In this document: positions 54,946-64,000 of the stretch, in pieces
Layout: each line of letters starts with the position of its first letter
Position numbering within the stretch: position 1 is the stretch's first letter
From: Culex pipiens pallens
Taxonomy: Eukaryota; Arthropoda; Insecta; Diptera; Culicidae
Direction of reading: 5' to 3'
DNA length: 64,000 nucleotides
NCBI RefSeq assembly: GCF_016801865.2
Contig: NC_068938.1
Span: 111,290,141-111,354,140, forward strand
The notes under the pieces: model-generated
Told to the model about the DNA's origin: nothing
What the model saw: the letters and a program-made list of their open reading frames with translations, nothing else
Databases searched by the model: none
Translations under genes and position numbers: made by a program

Positions 54946-57289
54946 AAGTCATAACGGCCGCGGCTGCTGCCACTGCTGCTGCATTAAATTCATTTATTCA
55001 TTTCGGTATGAATATTCAACGACACATTTTCTCAACCAGCTAGATTTGGAATATGAACTTGGACTTGGAAGTCGTCGTCGTCGTCGCATCTTTCTTTCTG
55101 ATGATGATGATGGGACAGAAAGCGCGTTCCATTATTGAAGCAATAGCAATGAGGCCATTTGCGCTACATTGCTCCGGCTCGTGTTCTCTAGTCTTAGTTT
55201 TCTGGTAGTAATCAACCCATTCTCAGCTGCTGAGTTTCTCTCAAGAAAACATTTTTTTTTTTATTTAATTGTATTACAAATGTAACAATTTATTTAACCA
55301 ATTCTTCTGCTTAAGATCGTTAACTCAAAGCGAAAATATGCATGGGATATTTTTACGAACAGGCAGTGTGTAGAGCTTCAGAATGCTCAATTAAATCTTC
55401 GAAAAAAAAGTCAATTTACGAATTTCCAAAGAATTTCTTAGCTGTCATCTAGACGCTGGAAATTATGTCGTAAAGTCGAATGGTCGACCAGAATCGCTTC
55501 GCGAAAAAATGAATCTGCATCAATAAACTTAATTATTTATTCGAAATGAGTTATAATACTGCGAAAGAGCTTCGTGCAGAAGCAACTTTGGCGGGAGCTC
55601 ACCCAAGTCTCGCTCCGGAGTGCCACCATGCGACGTCCATTAGCTTAATTAAATTTCATGTAAATACGGCTGCTCCAACATTTTCTGCTTTTCTTGAACA
55701 TTTTTCCTCTCGATTAGTACCATTCTACGAGACTTGTACATGTCAGTCGTGGCATAAAGGGGCCATAACTCACCACCACTTCCTTCCCTTCTACGGGTCA
55801 AAGTCGGACAGAAAAAAAAGGATATCAATGAATAAAAGCTCCCCCAACAGAAGAATGCAGCTTTGATTAATATACAAATTAAAGTTGCCCGCTCAATAAA
55901 GCGTCAGAAAAGTGCCATTTCATTATGGCTCCATTAGTGGGGGGCAGAAAAAAATGGTACGACCTTTTGACGAACGGAACAATCGATTCTTACAACACCG
56001 GGAGGCTTGTCGACGACAGCAGGCAACGAACCTGGTGCCGATTCATTAGCATACACACAGTTTAACGAGGTCTAAGCCCGTGAAGGGATGAGAGGGGGGC
56101 GCCAGTAAATATACTATAAAATATTTAATCTTTCTGCGGGGAATAACTTTCAACGAACGGTGGCACATTCTTCACGTGGCGAATGGTGACAGATTAGGCT
56201 ATAAAACTGCTTAGGGTTGGAACTTAAGTAGGGTTTAGTAGGTATTTTTTATGGTGAATTGCCTTTAGAATTTCAAAAATGTTGATACTTGGCTGTTTTA
56301 AATGTACGAAAAAGTTGATTGTACCTTAAATTCAAGTTTAAGGTTCGTATCACAACTAAAATTCACTTATAATTTATGTGGCAAATACATCATTTGTCTA
56401 AAAATTAGTATTCCATTGGCAGTTCAGTATTTGAGATTTTGAATAGGTTTTCAAAACTATTCACGAAATTCAAAATAATAAATAATAATAAATTATTAAA
56501 TAATTCTGAAAACTAAAATCCCTGGGCCTTGTAAAGTCAATGGGGCATGATTTGATCCTAGTGCATTAGTTAAAATTTGGGTATACATTCTTTTTTATAA
56601 GCACTATGGACACCACTTCATGCTACGAGAACTCGCTTTATCGCAGCCCCAGGGCTTAAGCGTTGACCGATAAGCTGTCTTCGTGAACTAGGTAGTTCTC
56701 CGATAGTGAAAATATCACAATTGCACAAGACACCGCTGCTTCTGTGACTTTTTCACTATCACAATGTGGGATTTAGGTGGGACTGTATGCTTTCCAAATC
56801 TATTTGATGATAAATTTAGTTGCAATTGTTAAGTTAGAGTAATGCTGTCAATAAACTTTGATTGATGTAGAATACTAGGCATTCTTTTATGTCAAATTGT
56901 CCATAGAGTCTCGATCAATCAATAATGTTATGATATCGGACAAAATTCGTTGATCTGTTGAACTAACGGTTTTCGGATTATGGTTGTATTGACCATTGTT
57001 GCGAATCGAGGAACTACGGATCTTTTGACGTAAATGGTCATTTCTTTGTAAAATCGCGATTCTATCCTATTTGTATATCAGTTCACAAATTTTTATTGTT
57101 TTTTGATAGAAGTAGTACTACAACAGGAAAAAAAAGGAACGTTTAGTTTTGAACATAATGTTTAGAGGATTTTAGATTAAAATTTAGATTTTCAATCCAA
57201 AGTAGTTAGCAAATGAATATTTGGACTTAAATGAATAATTGAACATTTTGGACTAATGAATAACACACAACTGTGCATTTATTCTAGAG
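54946..57289. other. Trim9: Trim9 upstream intron upstream of the recursive site
   Basis: Unique sequence with small GCTGCTGC and GTCGTCGTC runs (54961-54985, 55069-55085). The plus-strand frame 55546-55866 has no recognised domain. Nothing else supported. Confidence 0.35.
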
Positions 57290-57497
57290 TCAGATCCATA
57301 CAGCGTCAGTGTTTATTTGGTCGAAGTGTACTAATTCATTGGCAGATCTGATTCTAGTTGTAATGTACGACAAGACTACTGACGGACGTGACAGGACGAG
57401 GGCCCAGTTTAGAGGTTTCAACATCAACGATGTGCGGCTGGACCACCCTCCAAAAAAAAAAAAAAAAAGAAAAAAAAAAAAAAAGAAAAAAAAATAA
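57290..57497 (+). repeat. possible retroposon 3' end with A-rich tail
   Basis: About 160 bp of mixed-composition sequence runs into an A-rich tract with G interruptions (57451-57497). This resembles a 5'-truncated poly(A) retroposon. No matching target duplication was found, so it remains tentative. Confidence 0.35.
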
Positions 57498-57766
57498 AAA
57501 TCTTCTGGGTTGACTCTTAAGTCAGTTCCTGGTCATGTCAATGAACAAATTTTGTTGTTTTATTTATATCAATTATCAATTTATAATTCATAACTCTGCA
57601 TAAGGCCATGACAAATTCAAAAATACCAAAAATCTTTGAAACTATTTTTCTATATAAATAATAATATAAGGGTTATTTCCTGTCAACTTAGAACAGAATT
57701 CCCTCTTTTTTGTTAATTTACTTAAAAAACCTTTTTTTTCTTTAACTAATCACTTTCAAACTATTA

Positions 57767-57827
57767 CAGTCCAGACTCGATTATCCAACGCCTCGGAAAA
57801 ATTTCACTTCGGTTAATCGAATCACGA
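57767..57827 (+). repeat. one end of a pogo/Tc1-like MITE
   Basis: TA followed by CAGTCCAGACTCGATTATCC and then CGCCTCGG, with a second TTCGGTTAATCGAATC block. This is the terminus style of pogo-like elements. The matching opposite end was not found, so it is probably truncated. Confidence 0.5.
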
Positions 57828-58241
57828 AAAAATATATATTTTGTTTTCGTTGTCTTGATGAAATATTGAAAAAATGCAATTAATAATTTAATGTTAAAAG
57901 TGAGAAAACGAATTCGATAAAAATAAAATTTTAACCCCTAACTGCCCCCTCATATTATTTTTAACACTTTTAGTTTTAAAATGTGGTTTTGAGCCATTTC
58001 CAATTTTTGTTCTTTTTATGTTATTTTATCGCATTCGTGTTCCTGGACAATTTATAGAAAAATCAATGAAAATCTAAAATCAAAATGAACCATTAACGAG
58101 AAACAGCAATTTTACTGAAAAAAAGTACTCTCTTGTTTTTTTTCACAATTTTTTTACAGTTTAAAAATTAGTTCCTGTAATAAATAATAAAAACTTATCC
58201 AACATCCCATAAAAAGATGGCCGCTCAGGTCCGTAGCCAGG

Positions 58242-58262
58242 GAAGGGGGGGGGGGGGGGGGG
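58242..58262 (+). repeat. poly-G run of about 20 bp
   Basis: An unbroken G tract preceded by GGGAAG. It is rare in AT-rich insect DNA and may form a G-quadruplex; it may also be a length-error site. Confidence 0.8.
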
Positions 58263-59408
58263 TTTGCTGAACAACTTGTTGCATAAACTACTATTTTGTG
58301 TCAAGAAAGTTCTAGACATGATAGTTCTCCAAAATTTAACCTTTATGAAATCATGCCTGTAAGTGCCTCTAAAGATTATATGACGAAGGTAAACTTTCTA
58401 GTTAAAACCGATTCGCAACATATTGTGCTGCAATAAAATATTCAACTTTGTTGGTGATAAGTAAGTCCTGAATACAATTCTAATCATAAAAAGATGTCCC
58501 CGAGGCAACAAAACAATGTTTTGAAGGGGTTCCAAATCAAACAATACTATCAACAAATAAACTCACAATTGTTGTAGAACCACCAACACTTGACAATTCC
58601 ACCCTCGCAATAACCCAATGAAGCAGACTAACAGTACCAAACAGGGAGCCAGGACACCACTCCCTTCGAAGGATTGCACCCGGTTGGTCGGTTGGTGTGC
58701 GCCATTTGGCCCCTCATTAAAAAGCTGTTTTCAACCCCCGGAACGCCGGCAGTACCGCTTCCGGGAGACTTTGGAACGGTACAATTCCCCAGAGACCCCT
58801 TTCCAACAGACAGGGGTTGAATTCTGCGTTCGTCTCTGAGCAGACGGGGGTAAATATGGAAGTAATAAAATAAAACGCAAATAGACATTAACGTTTGGGG
58901 CGTTACGTTATATAACAGCTCAGCCCGGCTAATATCTTTTAGTCGGAGTGTGTCCGCGTTTGTCGTTTTTATACCTTCTAATGGCACCGATGACACTGCA
59001 AAGACTATTCCTGCTAATCTCTCGCCAGCTATAGTCATGTTTACGTTTGAAGTTTCCACCGCTTGTGTGTGCTTTTGGATCGACAAAATGATGTGCTAAT
59101 TTGCGAAATTGTTATCTTCACCGCTTTTACACGGTAAATAGTCAGGGATTAACGCCATCGTCGGCGCCTGGCGCTGGATTGACTTAACATTATTTGCATG
59201 TGAATGAGTTGTTTGTCGAGCTCCGTTCAGTGAGACGTGAAGGTGGGGTTTTTTTTCCCGCCACTAAACTAGATATTTAACCGGTTACCAGACATCAACT
59301 TCAGGAGGTCGATGTTTACCCAAGCAGAGGGATGAAGCACCGGTTGGTTTATAGTAGAGGGTCCTGGTTTTCATGTTAAGGTGGACAAGAGACAAGACTC
59401 AATCCTAT

Positions 59409-60384
59409 TTGTGTTGTGTTGTGTTGTGTTGTGTTGTGTTGTGTTGTGTTGTGTTGTGTTGTGTTGTGTTGTGTTGTGTTGTGTTGTGTTGTGTTGTGTT
59501 GTGTTGTGTTGTGTTGTGTTGTGTTGTGTTGTGTTGTGTTGTGTTGTGTTGTGTTGTGTTGTGTTGTGTTGTGTTGTGTTGTGTTGTGTTGTGTTGTGTT
59601 GTGTTGTGTTGTGTTGTGTTGTGTTGTGTTGTGTTGTGTTGTGTTGTGTTGTGTTGTGTTGTGTTGTGTTGTGTTGTGTTGTGTTGTGTTGTGTTGTGTT
59701 GTGTTGTGTTGTGTTGTGTTGTGTTGTGTTGTGTTGTGTTGTGTTGTGTTGTGTTGTGTTGTGTTGTGTTGTGTTGTGTTGTGTTGTGTTGTGTTGTGTT
59801 GTGTTGTGTTGTGTTGTGTTGTGTTGTGTTGTGTTGTGTTGTGTTGTGTTGTGTTGTGTTGTGTTGTGTTGTGTTGTGTTGTGTTGTGTTGTGTTGTGTT
59901 GTGTTGTGTTGTGTTGTGTTGTGTTGTGTTGTGTTGTGTTGTGTTGTGTTGTGTTGTGTTGTGTTGTGTTGTGTTGTGTTGTGTTGTGTTGTGTTGTGTT
60001 GTGTTGTGTTGTGTTGTGTTGTGTTGTGTTGTGTTGTGTTGTGTTGTGTTGTGTTGTGTTGTGTTGTGTTGTGTTGTGTTGTGTTGTGTTGTGTTGTGTT
60101 GTGTTGTGTTGTGTTGTGTTGTGTTGTGTTGTGTTGTGTTGTGTTGTGTTGTGTTGTGTTGTGTTGTGTTGTGTTGTGTTGTGTTGTGTTGTGTTGTGTT
60201 GTGTTGTGTTGTGTTGTGTTGTGTTGTGTTGTGTTGTGTTGTGTTGTGTTGTGTTGTGTTGTGTTGTGTTGTGTTGTGTTGTGTTGTGTTGTGTTGTGTT
60301 GTGTTGTGTTGTGTTGTGTTGTGTTGTGTTGTGTTGTGTTGTGTTGTGTTGTGTTGTGTTGTGTTGTGTTGTGTTGTGTTGTGT
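59409..60384 (+). repeat. perfect (GTGTT)n array, about 195 copies
   Basis: 976 bp of an uninterrupted 5-bp repeat with no visible substitution. Because 5 is not a multiple of 3 and the unit lacks stops on either strand, long frames arise in several registers (Cys-Val-Val-Leu or Asn-Thr-Thr-Gln-His repeats). They are not genes. Confidence 0.98.
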
Positions 60385-62238
60385 TTAACTAATACTAGCA
60401 CTTCTTTTAAATCATCAAAATTCCATAAAATGGAACACCCTACTTCACAGGTTTGAACTCACTTCCGGTTATGTGATTCACGACGCGCGGAAAACCTAGC
60501 TTTGGGTGGGCGGAAAAAGTTGTTCGTTCGTCGGTGGGGTTGTTTTTCTTTACATTTATGCGCGGAAGAACAGCCATTCAGTCAGTGCCTGCTGAACTCA
60601 AAGGAGTCGAAAAAATCGGTGTGCAAAGTAAATATAAAGGTCTCGACGTCGGTGGAGCTGCAACGTCGCTACGTCCCAGGGGCGGATTAAGGGAAGGGGT
60701 GGGTGTCGTTCTCCTTTGGGAGGGAAAATGTTGAGACTGTTAAATCATAACGAGACCTAGGAGGAGACGGTAGGGGATCAAGAGGAACCACTCCACGCTC
60801 TTTGTCGTGCCGGATGGCGAATAAAATAACAAACACGCGAATGATGACGAAACGATGACGTTGATTGGGAAGCGAGTGCCGTTTATGGCTTTAAAATTGC
60901 TGTCTTGGGCTCGTTTTGGGATTTGAAGAAGGTTCAGAAAGGGGTAACAAAGAATATTGAATGCCATAAAATTTTATTAAAATCAGGCCGTAAATCGAAT
61001 TATATTTCCAAACTTTATTATCAATCAACTTTTTTATTTTAAATTAAATAAATTACAAAAAATAAATCTGATAAGTACAATCTTATTGTAACCATGAAAA
61101 ATCCTCCTGTCTAAGCAAATCTGATTGTCAAATTCAGCAGAAATTGTAATCACAAGATAAGAGCCACCACCCCGGAGTGTCCGTATTTGCAATGACCATG
61201 GCAGTTGTGAGGGCTCGCCGCATAATTTGTGTTTTCCCTATTTGAATACCACCCAAAACTCGGAAGTTCGGAAACGACTGGGGTACGGGATGATGCCAAA
61301 TTTGTGTGCACGGAAAATGGAATCATAAATATTGGATTAGAGCATAATCTGATGAAATGCAATAATGATGGTATATTTTGCCTTTAATGGCTTCTGATGT
61401 AATAATATAACCGGCGGTGATGTGACGGTCTTTCTTTAATTACATTTATGAACTGCATGGCATGTGGTAAAAATGCATATTTTTACAAATCACCCATTCC
61501 AAGTCCTTCAAATCAACTCATACGGGGTTATGACTCATTCTACTTCCACATCATTTCACACACATACAAGCCTAAACATGCATGAAATCGGATTTGGACG
61601 CCACAAGGTCGGTTTACCATCGAAATTTTATGCATTCGGAGATTGAAAGAGCACTTTTGCATAATTTATTTTGAAACGATCAATCGGGTTTCGAAGCTAG
61701 AGCCACCCTTCGTCGGCCATTTGAAAACTGCAACAGGCTTAAATCGCACTCTGTCTAAAATCTGCATGCCAAAATAACTTGTCCCATCAATAATACATTC
61801 CATCAAAATGGTTTTGACCACAGCATCAATTGACGCACTTATTAATAATTCATGCCGAGAGCTGGTGCAGATTTAATACATTATTGGTTTAGATTGATGT
61901 GCTTTCGACATCTACTATACGTAAACTGAAATTGCTTTATGTCATTTCTACTATACTTCACTTTAGCCTTAAAGCTTAAATCATAAGATTCGTTTGTAAT
62001 AATTTCATAATATGGTACCTGACTAAAAACAGCAAATAAATCGTGCAATGTTAAAAAATGTAGAAATCTAATATTGAGAATAATACTGTAGAAAAGGTTA
62101 AAGAGTGGCCTAAAAAGTATCTTGAAATAGTGAGATCGGCAGGAAAGTTGACATATGATTTTAATTAACTAATTATCACAGAAGTTGTCATAGGTTTCCT
62201 ATGCAGATAGGACCTTTTGCAAATTTAATATAGAATAT
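60385..62238. other. Trim9: Trim9 upstream intron, unrecognised sequence
   Basis: 60480-60900 is GC-richer with overlapping short frames lacking domains. The rest is AT-rich. A weak AG|GTACC junction with a short pyrimidine tract on the minus strand near 62016 was judged insufficient as a second ratchet site. Confidence 0.35.
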
Positions 62239-62248
62239 AATTTGTTCA

Positions 62249-62647
62249 GTGCGTGGCCGAAAGGTTACGCTGTCCGCTTTGTAAGCGGACGATTCTGGGT
62301 TCGATTCCCATCTGCTCCAACCTTCCATCGGATGAGGAAGTAAAATGTCGGTCCCGACCTTGGTTGTTAGGCCGTTAAGTCATTCCAGGTGTAGGAGTCG
62401 TCTCCATACCATAAGTACAACACACCAAACCAAGCCTACTCCGGTGGAATCGCTGGCGGCGGTTGGACTCGCAATCCAAAGGTCGTCAGTTCAAACACTG
62501 GGGTGGAAGGTTCCTTGGAGTAGAAAGAGGTTTGGGTGCTCTCCCCATTCAAGCCTTCGGACTCCTAGGTTCGAGCAGAAACTTGCAATAGAGACCACAA
62601 AAGACCCGGGGGTCGTTAGTGTGGATGGTTTGATTTTTTTTTTTTTG
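62249..62647 (+). mobile_element. tRNA-derived SINE with two tRNA-like segments
   Basis: 399-bp unit flanked by a perfect 10-bp duplication AATTTGTTCA (62239-62248 and 62648-62657). The 5' 70 bp folds like a tRNA: A box TGGCCGAAAGG, anticodon stem TCCGC/GCGGA with loop TTTGTAA (Thr-type anticodon TGT), and B box GGTTCGATTCC. A second tRNA-like part near 62446-62513 has stem TTGGA/TCCAA with loop CTCGCAA and a CAGTTCAAACACTG T-arm. The element ends in a T-rich tail (about 62631-62646). It should be a pol III transcript mobilised by a LINE. Dimeric tRNA SINEs (Twin) are known in Culex, but the spacer here is much longer. Confidence 0.85.
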
Positions 62648-62657
62648 AATTTGTTCA

Positions 62658-63255
62658 ATCATCCGACTCTCCAGATATTTTGGAATCGTTTGTCATAGCT
62701 TTCAGTCCTATTTATTTGTATTGTCTACGTTGAAAAATCTACGAAAAGCGCTGATGCAGTTTAAACAACCGCTGGTCCTGTGAAAAAAATAACTCAACCA
62801 GTGTATTTTCCCAGAAACCAACAGAAAAATCTTCTGGTTTATTTTGGCGAAAGCGACTCCCGCCGAAAAAAAAGCTGATTCTTGCGAAACTGATCCCACA
62901 ACCAGCGAAAAATTTACTAAACCAGCAGATTGGTTAAATTTGACCGGCTTCCAAACCAGTGAAAATAAAACATCGATTCCAGGAAATTTTTCAGCATGCT
63001 GAGAAAATAGCGACTTTTTTCGCTAATTTAGCGAACTTTTTCGCATTTGGATCCCGTTTCCGTGTAGTACACCCAACTGGCAGTCGCATGATTGTGATGC
63101 ATGGCGGCATGAAAGTATATCAGAATCTGCATGAAATCTGTCCTCATGCATTTTTTGCGATATAGGAGTATGACATTTTTGCCCGTTACCGATAATTATC
63201 GACATTACCGACGACTTTTTGGTTGTATTTCACAAAAAAAAAACACTTAGCAAAA
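62658..63255. other. unrecognised intronic sequence
   Basis: Contains ACCAGCGAAAA / TTAGCGAACTTTTTCGC words that look like pieces of a diverged repeat shared with 43540 and 36500. No boundaries could be set. Confidence 0.3.
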
Positions 63256-63316
63256 CGAGGATTGAACCACCAACTTCTTGGTAATTGATCCGACACGCTA
63301 CCACCGCGCCATGGAC
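63256..63316 (-). repeat. tRNA-like sequence, probably a SINE remnant
   Basis: On the minus strand, TGGCGCGGTGGTAGCGTG resembles an A box and GGTTCAATCCTCG a B box, 35 nt apart. The anticodon arm does not pair well, so a functional tRNA is unlikely. The flanks contain CATTTTTGCCCG / CGGGCAAAAATG (63172 and 63436), hinting at a mobile unit of about 280 bp. Confidence 0.45.
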
Positions 63317-64000
63317 GCTTCTTGAAAAGAGAGTGAAAGAGCACCAACATATGCTTCTCTTTGGAGTGTTGCTTGGGGACGGGCCAGCTTTATATGTGTT
63401 GGTGAGAACTGCAGATCGCTGAAATTTTTACACGCGGGCAAAAATGATCTACGGGCTTGCTGCAAAAAATGTTATAAAATATGACATTTTCTGCAGCAAA
63501 TCCAATGTTGCAGATTTTGAGATATATTTTTCCTTTGGGTGTATGAACATCTGAACTATACAATACGTTTCCAGTCATACAGTAGAATGGAACTGTGTTT
63601 CCGATGGGAAGATAAATGATGGTAGAACAACACGAAGGACTCTTCATGCTCGTATGGAGAATATTGTCGCACGGATGAAGCGATACTCACGCTGGTAATA
63701 GGATCAATAAGTTGCCAGAAGTAGCACCGGTACTGTAAGATAAATGTATCGACTAATTAGCAGATAACAGTCTGCTGGTTTCCGAAGGAGCTCTCTAGAA
63801 CTAAGACAACAAACGACTGTGTTGTCTGTGGCACAATGGGATTGTGTATGATTTTCATTACGCCTGTTAGTGGAATTCCTAATACTATTTGATTTGGGTT
63901 TGCACCTAATGATTTCGAATGAAATGCTTCACCCTCCTCAAGAAATCTGTTGCTTCTTTACTCCACAAAGAACCTGGAACGCCAAACCCAGTTCATGCTT
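63317..64000. other. right-edge intronic sequence
   Basis: Contains a small perfect-arm hairpin (GCTGCAAAAAATGT...GACATTTTCTGCAGC, 63459-63498). No exon or complete element recognised up to the edge. Confidence 0.35.

Larger units (their letters stand above)
57498..59408. other. Trim9: Trim9 upstream intron, unrecognised sequence with small repeats
   Basis: AT-rich to 58560, then mixed composition at 58600-59400. Contains the one-ended pogo-like terminus and the G run listed separately. The minus-strand frame 58628-59086 (152 codons) shows no domain or splice context. Confidence 0.35.

Noticed and set aside
59373..60456. Frames over 330 codons of Cys-Val-Leu or Asn-Thr-Gln-His repeats
   Set aside because: Pure translation of (GTGTT)n in several registers on both strands.
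62016..62040. Second ratchet site on the minus strand (TTTTTAGTCAG|GTACC)
   Set aside because: The donor GTACC is weak and no branch-point consensus precedes it.
63256..63316. Functional tRNA gene
   Set aside because: A- and B-box-like motifs are present but the anticodon arm does not pair; more likely a SINE remnant.

Overview
The window looks like nuclear DNA of a culicine mosquito (Culex- or Aedes-like). It is AT-rich, with many MITEs and foldback elements, an intact Jockey-clade retrotransposon resembling the mosquito Juan family, a tRNA-derived SINE and a piggyBac element. The species call is an inference from repeat types recalled from mosquito genomes; it was not searched.

Host content is small. 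I find three phase-0 coding exons on the minus strand (14355-14450, 5364-5495, 5182-5283). Joined, they encode 110 continuous residues of the coiled-coil region of a TRIM9/TRIM67-type E3 ubiquitin ligase. The RING/B-box exons must lie beyond the right edge and the FN3/SPRY exons beyond the left edge, so nearly the whole window is Trim9 intron. The upstream intron is longer than 49.5 kb. At 54901-54945 it carries a textbook recursive splice site on the same strand: a branch-point match, a pyrimidine tract, and an acceptor directly abutting a donor.

Layout. 1-5181: intron with a 1493-bp Tc1/mariner-type foldback element and two MITEs. 5182-5495: two Trim9 exons. 5496-14354: an 8.9-kb intron with a hAT-like element carrying a nested MITE, two inverted near-identical ORF1-only LINE-like elements each with target-site duplications, and a foldback element. 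14355-14450: Trim9 exon. 14451-27067: a full-length Juan-like LINE with both ORFs open, a second copy of the foldback element, and MITEs. 27072-35544: an 8.47-kb piggyBac element flanked by TTAA, whose inverted arms contain 163-bp tandem arrays and whose three-exon transposase gene has a 2-kb (TTCAAAAA)n array in its second intron. 36654-43122: a foldback MITE interrupted by a 5.5-kb insertion that begins with about 39 copies of a 127-bp monomer in higher-order order, ends in a short repeat tail, and is bounded by a 28-bp direct duplication. 45378-47028: a three-level nest (hAT-like, then Tc1/pogo-like MITE, then piggyBac-like MITE). 47037-64000: intron with a 5'-truncated retroposon, the recursive splice site, a perfect (GTGTT)n array of nearly 1 kb, and a SINE with two tRNA-like segments.

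The least ordinary features are the piggyBac element with satellite arms, the ORF-less retroposon with a 127-bp higher-order array, the pair of ORF1-only half-LINEs and the recursive splice site. All coordinates and duplications were read by eye; homology statements rest on family motifs, not on searches.
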